Source of the DNA: Lactobacillus apis
Lineage (GTDB): Bacteria; Bacillota; Bacilli; Lactobacillales; Lactobacillaceae
DNA: 43,114 nucleotides
Assembly (NCBI RefSeq): GCF_002837055.1
Contig: NZ_PDKP01000001.1
Location: 20,742-63,855 of the forward strand
Reading direction: 5' to 3'
Shown: piece after piece, positions 9,455 to 17,857 of the stretch
How the letters are laid out: each line of letters opens with the position of its first letter
How positions within the stretch are numbered: position 1 is the first letter of the stretch
Notes under the pieces: generated by a model
What the model saw: only the letters and a program-made list of their open reading frames with translations
Told to the model about the DNA's origin: nothing
The model's database searches: none
Translations under genes and position numbers: made by a program

Positions 9455-10072
9455 ATGAAGAAAGATTTTATTGATTTTTTAGCTGAGAGAAAATCAATTA
9501 GAAAATTTGATACTAGTCATCGTATTTCAAAGCAGGAAATAGAAGAAATACTGTCTTTGGCGGCAACAGCGCCGTCAGGAAATAACACACAGCCTTGGAA
9601 GGTTGTTACAGTTATGAACAAGGAAGTACAAAAACAATTGGTACCCCTATCTTTTAATCAAAGTCAGATTGAAGATGCAGCAGCAATATTTATCGTTTTT
9701 GGTGATCCACTTGAATATGATGTAGAGCATTTAGCAGATTATAAAGCGCGTAATGAGCATTTATCTCCTGAAGAAATAGAAAAATTCAAAGAAAAAATGA
9801 CGAAATTTTATGAAATGTCCCCAATCGAAAAAGGCCCAGAAGCGCTTAAATTAGATTGTGGCTTATTCTCAATGAACTTATTATCCGCCATTCGTGCATA
9901 TGGCTATGATGGCGCCCCAATGAGAGGTGTAAACTTTTCTGGAATTAAGGAGCTTTTATCTATTCCTGATGATTGGGTGCCAATATTAATTATTCCATTT
10001 GGAAAAGCAAATGAGCCTGGAAGGCCAAAGGTTCGCAAACCTGTTGCTGAGTTTACTAGGTTTATAATTTAA
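9455..10072 (+). CDS. Nitroreductase-family FMN oxidoreductase
   Basis: A 205-residue protein with the nitroreductase start pattern RKSIRKFDTS and the FMN-binding APSGNNTQPWKVV (about residues 39-51), plus YGYDGAPMRGVNFSG and a C-terminal IIPFGKANEPGRPK. Such enzymes use NAD(P)H and FMN to reduce quinones, nitroaromatics or similar electrophiles in the cytoplasm. AAGGAGA precedes ATG 9455. It is divergently transcribed from the HxlR regulator, which probably controls it as part of an oxidative or electrophile stress response. The natural substrate cannot be told from sequence. Confidence 0.92.
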   Translation: MKKDFIDFLAERKSIRKFDTSHRISKQEIEEILSLAATAPSGNNTQPWKVVTVMNKEVQKQLVPLSFNQSQIEDAAAIFIVFGDPLEYDVEHLADYKARNEHLSPEEIEKFKEKMTKFYEMSPIEKGPEALKLDCGLFSMNLLSAIRAYGYDGAPMRGVNFSGIKELLSIPDDWVPILIIPFGKANEPGRPKVRKPVAEFTRFII

Positions 10073-10110
10073 TCGCCTTGAAGAACATATAGGGATTATT
10101 TTAAAAAAGT

Positions 10111-10119
10111 TGCTATACT
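10111..10119 (+). promoter_or_regulatory. Extended -10 promoter
   Basis: TGCTATACT is an extended -10 (TGN plus TATACT) with no clear -35. It lies about 60 bases upstream of the start at 10182. Confidence 0.45.
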
Positions 10120-10181
10120 GCTTTAACTTTCTATTAAATGGGACTAGAATACTGGTAAATTAATAGAAGGGAGCGATTTAT

Positions 10182-10766
10182 ATGATCACTTTTGGTAAAA
10201 AGATGAATTACTGGCCATTGTTTTTCTCAATTTTTTGGGCACTTTTTGTATTTCCATTTGCATTAATTCTTTTCCAGACAACTGGTGTTAATGCAGTTAT
10301 TTGGTCTTTAGGTGTTTCGATGGCAGTCTTTCTATTTGTTTCAGGGATTTATTACCCAACAGCACTTCAATATGATTACAGTTATTATGAAATTTCTGCT
10401 AACCAAATTAGATACTATGACTTTAGTACTCGGCTGAAAAAGTTTGAGATGATTTTTTTAGGACCTAATACCCCAATGAAGAGCTTAAACATGGATGAAG
10501 TTGAAGATGCAAAAACTTTTGGTGAAAGTGGTGTAGAAAAGCTACCTTCTGTTGCTTTGTTTGATCCAATTATTTTTTTACCGTTCCTGACAAAAGTTTC
10601 TGTTATTAAAAACCCTTATGGAATTGAATTGGAACTTGATAGTGGGCAAAAGAAATATATTTCATCTGCTCGTGATAAGGTTTATGACAAGCAAACTTGT
10701 ACTGCTAAGACTAAGGCAGCACTGGACTTGATTCAAAAGAGCATCTATGGCAGGCAATTAGCTTAA
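10182..10766 (+). CDS. Membrane-anchored protein of unknown function, two N-terminal helices
   Basis: A 194-residue protein with two hydrophobic spans near the N terminus (about 11-31 and 36-58), followed by a soluble domain of about 130 residues rich in charged and aromatic residues. The arrangement, a helical hairpin anchor plus a cytoplasmic beta-rich part, resembles PH-like membrane proteins. A link to the lactic-acid-bacterial EbsA-like family is possible, but I cannot confirm it from sequence alone. GAAGGGAG before ATG 10182 is a good ribosome site. It is a single gene with its own extended -10 promoter. Confidence 0.72.
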   Translation: MITFGKKMNYWPLFFSIFWALFVFPFALILFQTTGVNAVIWSLGVSMAVFLFVSGIYYPTALQYDYSYYEISANQIRYYDFSTRLKKFEMIFLGPNTPMKSLNMDEVEDAKTFGESGVEKLPSVALFDPIIFLPFLTKVSVIKNPYGIELELDSGQKKYISSARDKVYDKQTCTAKTKAALDLIQKSIYGRQLA

Positions 10767-10871
10767 TATTTTTGCTTTAACACGATTTACAATCAATATT
10801 TTAGTATTAACAAGGTGTACTCGATATAATAAAGGTGTAACAAATTTATTAGATTTGGGAGGCACTTTTAT

Positions 10872-11342
10872 ATGAAATATCCAAAGACTAAAGAAGTTTT
10901 AAATCAATTAGTTGCTGATTTGACACAATTACACATGATTGTTCATCAACATCATTGGTATATGCGTGGCAACCGCTTTTTGAAATTGCACCCATATTTA
11001 GATAAGGTAATGGATGAATTAGCAGATCAACTGGATGAAGTTTCTGAACGTTTAATCACGTTAGACGGTTCGCCAGTATCTACTTTAAGTGAGATCGCAG
11101 CAAAAACAAATATTAAGGATGAAAAAGGAAACTGGGATGAAACAATTGATGAGCGTTACGCTAAAATCATCGATGGCTACCACTACCTTGAAAATCTTTA
11201 TCGTGAAGGAATAAAGGTTAGTGATGAAGAAGGCGACTATGCGACAAATGATTTACTAACAGGTTTCCTTGCTGATGTTGAAAAACGGATTTGGATGATG
11301 TCAGGAGAAATAAATAAGGCACCTGAAATTGATCCCGAATAA
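10872..11342 (+). CDS. dps: Dps-family ferritin-like DNA-protecting protein
   Basis: A 156-residue four-helix protein with the Dps ferroxidase signature: HHWYMRGNRFLKLH (His28, His40), Asp44, and DEVSER with Asp55 and Glu59. Dps dodecamers oxidise and store iron using hydrogen peroxide, protecting DNA and cell, which matters in peroxide-producing lactobacilli without catalase. TTGGGAGG upstream supports ATG 10872, and TATAAT at 10825-10830 is a likely -10. It is monocistronic with its own terminator. I see no unusually long DNA-binding N-terminal tail, so direct DNA binding is uncertain. Confidence 0.92.
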   Translation: MKYPKTKEVLNQLVADLTQLHMIVHQHHWYMRGNRFLKLHPYLDKVMDELADQLDEVSERLITLDGSPVSTLSEIAAKTNIKDEKGNWDETIDERYAKIIDGYHYLENLYREGIKVSDEEGDYATNDLLTGFLADVEKRIWMMSGEINKAPEIDPE

Positions 11343-11352
11343 AAAACAGTTT

Positions 11353-11384
11353 TAAAAGGCAGTTTTTGTGAACTGCCTTTTTTG
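11353..11384 (+). terminator. Rho-independent terminator of dps
   Basis: An 11-bp stem, AAAAGGCAGTT with AACTGCCTTTT, has a 6-base loop at 11365-11370, followed by a T tract. Confidence 0.93.
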
Positions 11385-11467
11385 TTGTCTTCTTTTAAAA
11401 TTATTTTTGCTATAATGAAATTAACTTACTCAATGACAAATAGTTGATGAAAAGAAAGCAAAAAACA

Positions 11468-12163
11468 ATGGATAAGCAGGAACAGGACAAATTAAAGCAA
11501 AAAGCAGCCGAAAAGGCAGCTAGTTTAGTAGAAAATGGAATGAAATTAGGCGTTGGAACAGGTTCGACTGTTGCCTTTTTGATTGAAGAGCTTGGAAAAC
11601 GTAAGGACCAAGAAGGTCTAAACATAGCCACAGTAGTGACAACTTCAAGTAGAAGCAAGAAACAATTGGAGAGCTGTGGTTTTAAAGTTAGTGAACTGGC
11701 TGAAGTTGACCATCTTGACTTAACAATTGATGGGGCTGACCGATTTGCAAGTAATTTCGATGGAATTAAGGGTGGCGGTGGTGCACTGACACTAGAAAAA
11801 AACGTTGCCGTTAATTCGGAAAGAAACATGTGGATTGTGGATGAATCAAAACTCGTTGATCAATTGGGTGATTTTCCATTACCTGTCGAAGTTTTGCCAA
11901 TTTCTTGCGAGCAGAATTTCCGTTTGTTTAAAGAAGATGGCTTGAAGCCACAATGGCGTATGAATGGCGAAAAGCGATTTGTTACTCATTATGGTAACTA
12001 CATCATTGATTTGAATATTGATCCAATTCCAGACCCATACGGTTTAGCGGATTACCTAGATAAAGTTGTTGGTGTAGTTGAAAACGGGCTTTTCCTTGAG
12101 GTGTGTGATGAAGTGATTATTGCGCATTCAAACGGCCAAATTGAAGATCGAAAGAAGCAGTAA
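11468..12163 (+). CDS. rpiA: Ribose-5-phosphate isomerase A
   Basis: Interconverts ribose 5-phosphate and ribulose 5-phosphate. Signature segments are GVGTGSTVAFLIEEL (substrate phosphate loop), TTSSRSKKQ, DLTIDGADRF (catalytic Asp), GIKGGGGALTLEK and LPVEVLPISC. From ATG 11468 the protein has 231 residues, the normal length, beginning MDKQEQDKLKQ as in relatives. In-frame TTG 11444 and ATG 11447 would add a short basic leader with no ribosome site, so I reject them. It is first in an operon with a nucleoside hydrolase and a GntR regulator, suggesting its job is to use ribose released from nucleosides. Confidence 0.95.
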   Translation: MDKQEQDKLKQKAAEKAASLVENGMKLGVGTGSTVAFLIEELGKRKDQEGLNIATVVTTSSRSKKQLESCGFKVSELAEVDHLDLTIDGADRFASNFDGIKGGGGALTLEKNVAVNSERNMWIVDESKLVDQLGDFPLPVEVLPISCEQNFRLFKEDGLKPQWRMNGEKRFVTHYGNYIIDLNIDPIPDPYGLADYLDKVVGVVENGLFLEVCDEVIIAHSNGQIEDRKKQ

Positions 12164-12226
12164 ATGTAGTGAAATTCTGCATATTACGCATGATGAATTG
12201 CGTTCGCTTTAAAGAAGAGGATTTTA

Positions 12227-13147
12227 ATGACTAAAAAACCATTAATTATCAGTACTGATCCTGGTATTGACGATGTTGCAGCAATTATAATTGCTCTGTT
12301 TTCAGATATGCTTGATGTTAAGCTAATTGCCGCAACTTGGGGCAATGTGCCACTAAAAAAAACATTGACTAATACATTGAAATTAGAGGCTTTTTTGAAT
12401 ACGAATGTGCCTGTAGTTTCAGGCGCTTCATGTCCACTTCTGAGACAACAAATTGATGCTTCAGATGTTCATGGTAAAAGCGGCTTAGGTGGCTATGAAT
12501 TTCCTGAACCGGATATGTCGCTATTAAAAGCTGGGATTGCGGCAGATGCCATTCATGAGGTAGTTGCAAATAGCAGTGAAAAAGTAACTTTAATGCAAAT
12601 TGGACCAGCAACTGATTTTGCCTTGTATTTCAGACAATATCCAGAGGATTTAGCTAATATTGAGCAGCTGGTAATAATGGGTGGCGCAATAGGTCGCGGC
12701 AATTGGAGTCCGTATAGTGAGTACAATGTTGCTGGTGATCCTGAAGCAGCGCAGATTGTTTTTTCTAGTGGATTAAAAATTTTGCTTGCACCGCTAGAAC
12801 TAGGGCATCAAGCTTTTATTACACCTGATACGCTAAAGCAAATTAAAACGTTGAATCAGACAGGGGAAATGTTATATCAAATCTTGACTGATCTACATGA
12901 TGAAACAGAAGGTGATGGACGCGAAATATATGATGCCCTTGCAGCTGGAATGTTAATCAAGCCAGAAATGTACACCTTTAAGTCTGCATATGTTGCAGTT
13001 GACACCAAAAGCATGTACTCTTATGGAGCTTCACTAATTGATTTTGACGATTTTTATCATCAGCCTGCTAATGCAGAAGTCGGTGTGAAAGTTGATCGTC
13101 AAGCTTTTGAAGACTGGTTTATTAGTGCAATTAAAAAGGCAAAGTAA
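12227..13147 (+). CDS. Nucleoside hydrolase (IU-NH family), divergent active site
   Basis: A 306-residue member of the inosine-uridine nucleoside N-ribohydrolase family, which splits nucleosides to base plus ribose. It has the calcium-binding STDPGIDDV (residues 9-17), His82 in DVHGKSGLG, MGGAIGRGNWSPYSEYN and DPEAAQIVF. Two positions differ from the usual family pattern: the first Asp of DTDPGxDD is Ser9, and the residue before the calcium ligand Asp236 is Tyr235 instead of the catalytic His (YDALAAG). Activity or specificity may therefore be altered. AGAGGAT upstream supports ATG 12227. It lies between rpiA and a GntR regulator. Confidence 0.92.
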   Translation: MTKKPLIISTDPGIDDVAAIIIALFSDMLDVKLIAATWGNVPLKKTLTNTLKLEAFLNTNVPVVSGASCPLLRQQIDASDVHGKSGLGGYEFPEPDMSLLKAGIAADAIHEVVANSSEKVTLMQIGPATDFALYFRQYPEDLANIEQLVIMGGAIGRGNWSPYSEYNVAGDPEAAQIVFSSGLKILLAPLELGHQAFITPDTLKQIKTLNQTGEMLYQILTDLHDETEGDGREIYDALAAGMLIKPEMYTFKSAYVAVDTKSMYSYGASLIDFDDFYHQPANAEVGVKVDRQAFEDWFISAIKKAK

Positions 13148-13159
13148 TTGAGGTAGCAA

Positions 13160-13885
13160 ATGGCAGATTTCGTTTATCGCACAGTAATGCACGATATAAA
13201 ACAAAATATATTGGATAACAAATATGAAGGGATGCGTCTCCCAGACGAGCGAAGTCTTGCTGAACATTATCAGGTTAGTCGTTCTTCAATGAAACGAGCA
13301 ATGGAACTTCTATCTCAGCAAGGAATTGTTTTTAAAAAAAGGGGAAGTGGGACTTTCATTAATCCTTTATATTTAAAGAACCAATCCTTATTTCGCTATG
13401 AGGGCTCTAATTTAGGGTTAACCGATAGTCTAAAAGTCCCTGGCAAAAAGCAGAGCATTAAATTACTAGACTATAATGTCATCAAAGCTCCTGAAGCGAT
13501 CCGGCAAGACCTGTTTTTAAATGAAGATGATTTTGTTTATGAGTTTAAGAGATTAAGATTTCTCGATGAACAACCATTTTTAATTGAGACAGGCTACCTT
13601 CCGATTAAAATTGTTCCTGAATTAAAGTCTGAACATTTGAAAAAATCTCTGTTTAATTACTTAGAGGATTCACAGAATAAGGTTGTTACTAAAGCCTTTC
13701 TCAATATTACAGTTGAACCTTCAAGTAATGAGGATCAAGAGAAACTAAAGTTAAAAGAAACAGAGCCTGTTGGAGTAATTGAGGGTATTTTCTTTTTGGA
13801 TGACGGTACACCATTTGAGGTATCAACGATGCGTATTCATTACCAATACATGAAGTTCAACACGTTCGTAAATTTAAATAAATAG
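13160..13885 (+). CDS. GntR-family (HutC/UTRA) regulator of the rpiA-nucleoside hydrolase operon
   Basis: A 241-residue regulator with an N-terminal winged helix (RLPDERSLAEHYQVSRSSMKRAMELLSQQGIVFKKRGSGTFI, about residues 26-67, quoted in part by its key GntR pattern) and a C-terminal UTRA ligand-binding domain. It begins 12 bases after the nucleoside hydrolase stop, after a GAGGTAG ribosome site, and is the last gene before a terminator. UTRA domains bind small ligands such as phosphosugars or nucleoside-derived compounds. Control of its own operon is the natural guess. I see no clear operator in the leader. Confidence 0.88.
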   Translation: MADFVYRTVMHDIKQNILDNKYEGMRLPDERSLAEHYQVSRSSMKRAMELLSQQGIVFKKRGSGTFINPLYLKNQSLFRYEGSNLGLTDSLKVPGKKQSIKLLDYNVIKAPEAIRQDLFLNEDDFVYEFKRLRFLDEQPFLIETGYLPIKIVPELKSEHLKKSLFNYLEDSQNKVVTKAFLNITVEPSSNEDQEKLKLKETEPVGVIEGIFFLDDGTPFEVSTMRIHYQYMKFNTFVNLNK

Positions 13886-13917
13886 AAAAAGAGCTAAGCA
13901 ACTGCTTAGCTCTTTTT
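13886..13917 (+). terminator. Rho-independent terminator of the rpiA operon
   Basis: A 14-bp perfect stem, AAAAAGAGCTAAGC with GCTTAGCTCTTTTT, around an AACT loop. It is nearly symmetrical, so it may also stop the reverse-strand transcript of the pseudogene. Confidence 0.94.
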
Positions 13918-13945
13918 GGGATACATTCTATTTAAAAGAAGGAAA

Positions 13946-14322
13946 TTAAATATTACTAAGTTTAAATTGGCTTATGTCCGTGATGGGACTAGTGTAAACA
14001 AAATTTAAACTTATCTGTTTGGTTTTGTCACTTAAACTATGTAGGAGCTTTTGCTGAAAATTAGTTAAGCGCAAATGATTAAGCGCAATGTTAGCCTGAA
14101 TATACAGCACTAATTTACCAGTATATTGTAGTGGATGATCATTTGACTCGAATTTTTGCATAACTAGTCCGATTGCATCTCGAATTGGCCGATATTTTGC
14201 AATATTTAATTCGTTATAAATATTATTAAAAAACTACGATAAAATTGATTTAATTCTTTGTATGTTTCATTAATCAGCTTTTTTTCTTTTGGAGATGAAG
14301 CACCGATTAAGTGAACACTCAT
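13946..14322 (-). pseudogene. Frameshifted enterocin A-type bacteriocin immunity gene
   Basis: Reading the reverse strand from ATG 14322 (ribosome site AAGGAAG inside the end of the DeoR gene) gives MSVHLIGASSPKEKKLINE and about 12 more residues, then a stop. One extra base in the run of six A at 14228-14233 (T on the coding strand) would join this to a second frame that is open from about 14230 to 13946 and contains KYRPIRDAIG, LVLYIQANIALNHLRLTNFQ and ISQF. The rejoined protein has about 125 residues. Its second half aligns by eye with the four-helix immunity protein of enterocin A (pattern LV.Y.......I.RFT.YQ..L...LS). No bacteriocin or export gene is nearby, so it was an orphan self-protection or cross-protection gene. 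A sequencing error in the homopolymer is possible. Confidence 0.7.
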
Positions 14323-14326
14323 TACA

Positions 14327-15091
14327 TCACTTCCTTAGTACAGAAATAATTTGTGTTTTAGGCGCAAATTTTTCTTTTAGTTCTTGGGGTAACGGATCAT
14401 CAGTAATAAGTACATCGATCTGACTCAAGGGGATTGACATAAACGGAGAAGTATTTTGACTGTTGAACTTATAATTTTCTGCGATTACCACAACTTGTTT
14501 TGCCCTCGAAGCAGCGACGCGAGTTAATTCTGCATCACTCATCTTTGTGAGATAAGCACCATCTTCTTTGACGTTTGATGTGCCAAAAAATGCTGTATTA
14601 AAGCTCATTCGCTTTAAAGTATCAATCGATGTGACTGAATAATTAAAGCGATGTTCTTTGTCGATTTTTCCACCTAATAGACGAACGTCGGGTAGTCTTG
14701 ATTGCATCAATTCCAGGGAATTATCAATTGAATTTGTCACAATCTGCAAATCCATACCACAAATTAATTCGCATAGCTTTTTCAGTGTAGTTGAAGCACC
14801 AATAAAATCGTATTGATTTGGATGAACAAAGCGGAGAGCCATCTGTGCCATTTTCGTTTTAATAGGGGAGTCGATGTGATTCCTGGTAATGAAATTAGGT
14901 ACGTTGTCGTGACTGTTAGCCAGTAATCCACCGTGAACTCGAATCGCTTGACCTGTGGAAGTTAATCTAAGAACATCTCGCCGGGCTGTATCAAACGAAA
15001 CATTAAAGTAGTCTGCTAAATCTTTTGTAACTAAGTGATGTTTTTGTTCTAATAATTTTTTTATTTCGCGAATTCGTTCTTCTTGAGTCAT
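14327..15091 (-). CDS. DeoR-family transcriptional regulator
   Basis: A 254-residue DeoR/GlpR-type repressor. It has the N-terminal helix-turn-helix (LVTKDLADYFNVSFDTARRD, about residues 20-39) and RVHGGLL wing, followed by a sugar-phosphate sensor domain with VTNSIDNSLELM, LLGGKID and a C-terminal LITDDP. AGGAG precedes ATG 15091 on the reverse strand. It diverges from the phosphoketolase gene. Its reverse-strand promoter has TATAAT at 15198-15193, overlapped downstream by TGTTT direct repeats, suggesting autoregulation. The frameshifted immunity gene begins five bases after its stop. Whether it also controls xfp is not shown. Confidence 0.9.
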   Translation of the reverse strand: MTQEERIREIKKLLEQKHHLVTKDLADYFNVSFDTARRDVLRLTSTGQAIRVHGGLLANSHDNVPNFITRNHIDSPIKTKMAQMALRFVHPNQYDFIGASTTLKKLCELICGMDLQIVTNSIDNSLELMQSRLPDVRLLGGKIDKEHRFNYSVTSIDTLKRMSFNTAFFGTSNVKEDGAYLTKMSDAELTRVAASRAKQVVVIAENYKFNSQNTSPFMSIPLSQIDVLITDDPLPQELKEKFAPKTQIISVLRK

Positions 15092-15170
15092 AATATTTCT
15101 CCTAAAAATAATCTAGCATTTTTTATTTTTTTAAGAATCAAATAGTCAGTATTTCATATTGGATTTTATG

Positions 15171-15198
15171 TGTTTGTTTGTGTTTAACTAAAATTATA
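15171..15198 (-). promoter_or_regulatory. DeoR gene -10 and candidate operator
   Basis: On the reverse strand TATAAT lies at 15198-15193. Two tandem 10-base repeats on the plus strand, TGTTTGTTTG (15171-15180) and TGTTTAACTA (15181-15190), cover the expected start of transcription. TGTTT repeats are typical of DeoR-family sites. No good -35 is visible. Confidence 0.5.
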
Positions 15199-15268
15199 CT
15201 GAAGTTTAAAGTTAAAAAGACTGGTAAATCAATATTTTAAAAAAAGGAATTTGCTTAAATGCTTATTT

Positions 15269-15326
15269 AAAATTGGAACGAACCAATTTTTAAAATGGTT
15301 GATATTGAATATAAAATTGGTATAAT
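15269..15326 (+). promoter_or_regulatory. xfp promoter with upstream inverted repeats
   Basis: TTGATA (15299-15304), 16 bases, TATAAT (15321-15326). Just upstream is a perfect 8-bp inverted repeat, AAAATTGG (15269-15276) and CCAATTTT (15283-15290). Its right arm begins a second imperfect palindrome AACCA...TGGTT (15281-15300) that reaches the -35. This looks like an operator for an unidentified regulator. Confidence 0.65.
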
Positions 15327-15376
15327 AACCGTATAAAGAAAGTTTAAGTAAATAATTTCTAAATAGGAGAAATAAT

Positions 15377-17779
15377 ATGGCAGTAGATTATGATTCAAAG
15401 GAATTTTTAAAGAGCGTAGATGCCCATTGGCGTGCAGCTAACTATTTGTCAGTTGGTCAACTCTTTTTGATGGACAACCCACTTTTAAAGCATGACCTTA
15501 AAGCAAGTGAAGTTAAGCCTAAACCAATCGGACACTGGGGAACAATCTCACCACAAAACTTTATTTATGCACATTTAAACCGTGTCATTAAGAAGTATGG
15601 CTTGGATATGTTTTATATCGAAGGCTCCGGTCACGGTGGTCAAGTAATGGTTTCTAACTCATATCTTGACGGTTCATACAGTGAGCTTTACCCAGAAATT
15701 CAACAAGATGAAAAGGGAATGGCTAAGTTATTCAAACGCTTTAGTTTTCCTGGTGGTTCTGCTTCTCACGCTGCTCCTGAAACTCCAGGTTCAATGCATG
15801 AAGGCGGCGAGCTTGGCTACTCACTTTCACATGGTACCGGTGCAATTTTAGACAATCCTGATGTGATTGCAGCAGTTGAAATCGGTGATGGTGAAGCTGA
15901 GACTGGCCCACTAGCTGCAAGTTGGTTTAGTGATAAGTTCATTAACCCAATCAAAGATGGTGCTGTACTACCAATTTTACAAATTAACGGTTTTAAAATT
16001 TCTAACCCAACCATTGTTTCAAGAATGTCAGATGAAGAACTAACCAAGTACTTTGAAGGTATGGGTTGGCATCCTTACATTATTTCTGCATATAATGGTG
16101 GTGAATTTGACGGCTATAAAGATCACATGCAAGTTCACGAAGAAATGGCAAAATTAATGGATACTGTAATTGAAGAAATTAAAGCCATTCAAAAGAATGC
16201 TCGTGAAAATAATGATGAGACTTTACCACATTGGCCAATGATTATCTTCCGCGTTCCAAAGGGATGGACAGGACCTACAACTGATCTTGACGGTAATCCT
16301 ATTGAAAACTCATTTAGAGCACACCAAATTCCAATTCCTGTTGCTCAAGATGACATGGAACATAAAGATATGTTGGTTGATTGGCTTGAAAGTTATAAAC
16401 CAGCAGAACTGTTTGATGAAAATGGTGTACCAACTGAATTGGTAACTGCTGATAATGTTACTGGTGATAGCAGAATGGCAGTCAACCCAATTACAAATGG
16501 TGGTGGCGACAAAGCTAAGCGCCTCAACCTTCCAGATTATCGTAAATATGCCTTAGAATTTGATCAACCTGGTTCAGTTGAAGCAGAAGATATGACTGAA
16601 TGGGCAAAATATTTGAATGAAATTGCAGAACTTAACCCAGACAATTTCCGTGGCTTTGGACCTGATGAAACCAAATCAAATCGTTTGTTTAAATTTATTG
16701 ATGAGCAAAAGCGTCAATGGGAAGGTTCAGTTCATACACCAAACGATGAGAACTTGGCACCAAGTGGTCGTTTAATTGATTCTCAATTATCCGAGCACCA
16801 AGACGAAGGTTGGCTTGAAGGCTACGTTTTATCTGGTCGTCATGGTTTCTTTGCAACTTACGAATCATTTGGACGTGTTGTTGACTCAATGTTAACCCAG
16901 CACATGAAGTGGTTAAGAAAAGCCAAGGAACAATATTGGCGTAAGGATTACCCATCTTTGAACTTTGTTGCAACTTCAACTGTTTTCCAACAAGATCACA
17001 ATGGTTATACTCACCAAGATCCTGGTATCTTAACTCACTTATATGAAAAGAATCGTCCAGATTTGATTCACGAGTACTTACCAGCTGATACGAACTCTTT
17101 ATTAGCAGTATCTCAAAAAGCATTTACTGATCGTGAATGTATCAACGTTTTGGTTACTTCTAAGCAAGAACGTCCACAATGGTTCTCAATCGATGAAGCA
17201 ACTAAGATTGCTAACCATGGTTTATCATATATTGATTGGGCTTCAACTGATCAAACTGCTAAGCCTGATGTTGTCTTTGCTTCAACTGAAACTGAGCCAA
17301 CTATGGAGTCTTTAGCTGCTATTGATATTTTGCATAAGAATTTCCCAGAAATGAAAATTCGTTACATTAACGTCATTGATGTAATGAAGTTAATGAATAC
17401 AACAGATAATCCAGAAGCAATTTCCGACAAGGAATATGGAGAATTATTCCCTGCTGATGTGCCAGTAATTTTTGCATGGCACGGCTACAAGGCAATGATG
17501 CAATCAATCTGGTTTGGTCGTAATCGTAGCAATGTTCATATTCACTGCTATGAAGAAGAAGGCGACATTACTACTCCATTTGACATGAGAGTTGTTAATG
17601 AACTTGATCGTTTCCATTTAGCAAAGGATGCAGTCTTGAGTATGCCAGAATACGCTGAAAAGAGCGCAGGCTTTGTTGCAGAAATGGATCGCTTATTAGC
17701 TAAGCACCACCAATACATTCGTGACAATGGTAAAGATATGCCAGAAGTAACAGAATGGAAATGGACAGGCTTAAAATAA
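15377..17779 (+). CDS. xfp: Xylulose-5-phosphate/fructose-6-phosphate phosphoketolase
   Basis: An 800-residue thiamine-diphosphate enzyme of full length. It splits xylulose 5-phosphate (and often fructose 6-phosphate) with phosphate into acetyl phosphate and glyceraldehyde 3-phosphate (or erythrose 4-phosphate). Diagnostic segments are [40 protein letters not shown], the TPP-binding [27 protein letters not shown] and [19 protein letters not shown] precedes ATG 15377. It is a single gene with a strong promoter preceded by inverted repeats and its own terminator. With RpiA and the nucleoside hydrolase it can route ribose to acetate and lactate. Lengthy use of optimal codons suggests high expression. 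Confidence 0.97.
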   Translation: MAVDYDSKEFLKSVDAHWRAANYLSVGQLFLMDNPLLKHDLKASEVKPKPIGHWGTISPQNFIYAHLNRVIKKYGLDMFYIEGSGHGGQVMVSNSYLDGSYSELYPEIQQDEKGMAKLFKRFSFPGGSASHAAPETPGSMHEGGELGYSLSHGTGAILDNPDVIAAVEIGDGEAETGPLAASWFSDKFINPIKDGAVLPILQINGFKISNPTIVSRMSDEELTKYFEGMGWHPYIISAYNGGEFDGYKDHMQVHEEMAKLMDTVIEEIKAIQKNARENNDETLPHWPMIIFRVPKGWTGPTTDLDGNPIENSFRAHQIPIPVAQDDMEHKDMLVDWLESYKPAELFDENGVPTELVTADNVTGDSRMAVNPITNGGGDKAKRLNLPDYRKYALEFDQPGSVEAEDMTEWAKYLNEIAELNPDNFRGFGPDETKSNRLFKFIDEQKRQWEGSVHTPNDENLAPSGRLIDSQLSEHQDEGWLEGYVLSGRHGFFATYESFGRVVDSMLTQHMKWLRKAKEQYWRKDYPSLNFVATSTVFQQDHNGYTHQDPGILTHLYEKNRPDLIHEYLPADTNSLLAVSQKAFTDRECINVLVTSKQERPQWFSIDEATKIANHGLSYIDWASTDQTAKPDVVFASTETEPTMESLAAIDILHKNFPEMKIRYINVIDVMKLMNTTDNPEAISDKEYGELFPADVPVIFAWHGYKAMMQSIWFGRNRSNVHIHCYEEEGDITTPFDMRVVNELDRFHLAKDAVLSMPEYAEKSAGFVAEMDRLLAKHHQYIRDNGKDMPEVTEWKWTGLK

Positions 17780-17810
17780 ATTAAGTGTACATCTCATTTT
17801 ACTTATAAAT

Positions 17811-17844
17811 AAAAAACGTGATTCCACCCGGAACCACGTTTTTT
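17811..17844. terminator. Shared bidirectional terminator of xfp and the PTS EIIBC gene
   Basis: AAAAAACGTG-A-TTCC, loop ACCC, GGAA-C-CACGTTTTTT: a 14-bp stem with one mismatch and A/T tracts on both sides. It lies between two convergent genes. Confidence 0.9.
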
Positions 17845-17857
17845 GCTTTGAAAATTA

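Noticed and set aside
16695-17123. 142-residue reverse-strand open frame inside the phosphoketolase gene
   Set aside because: It lies wholly within a strongly conserved coding gene, lacks a convincing ribosome site and family features, and is a codon-bias shadow.
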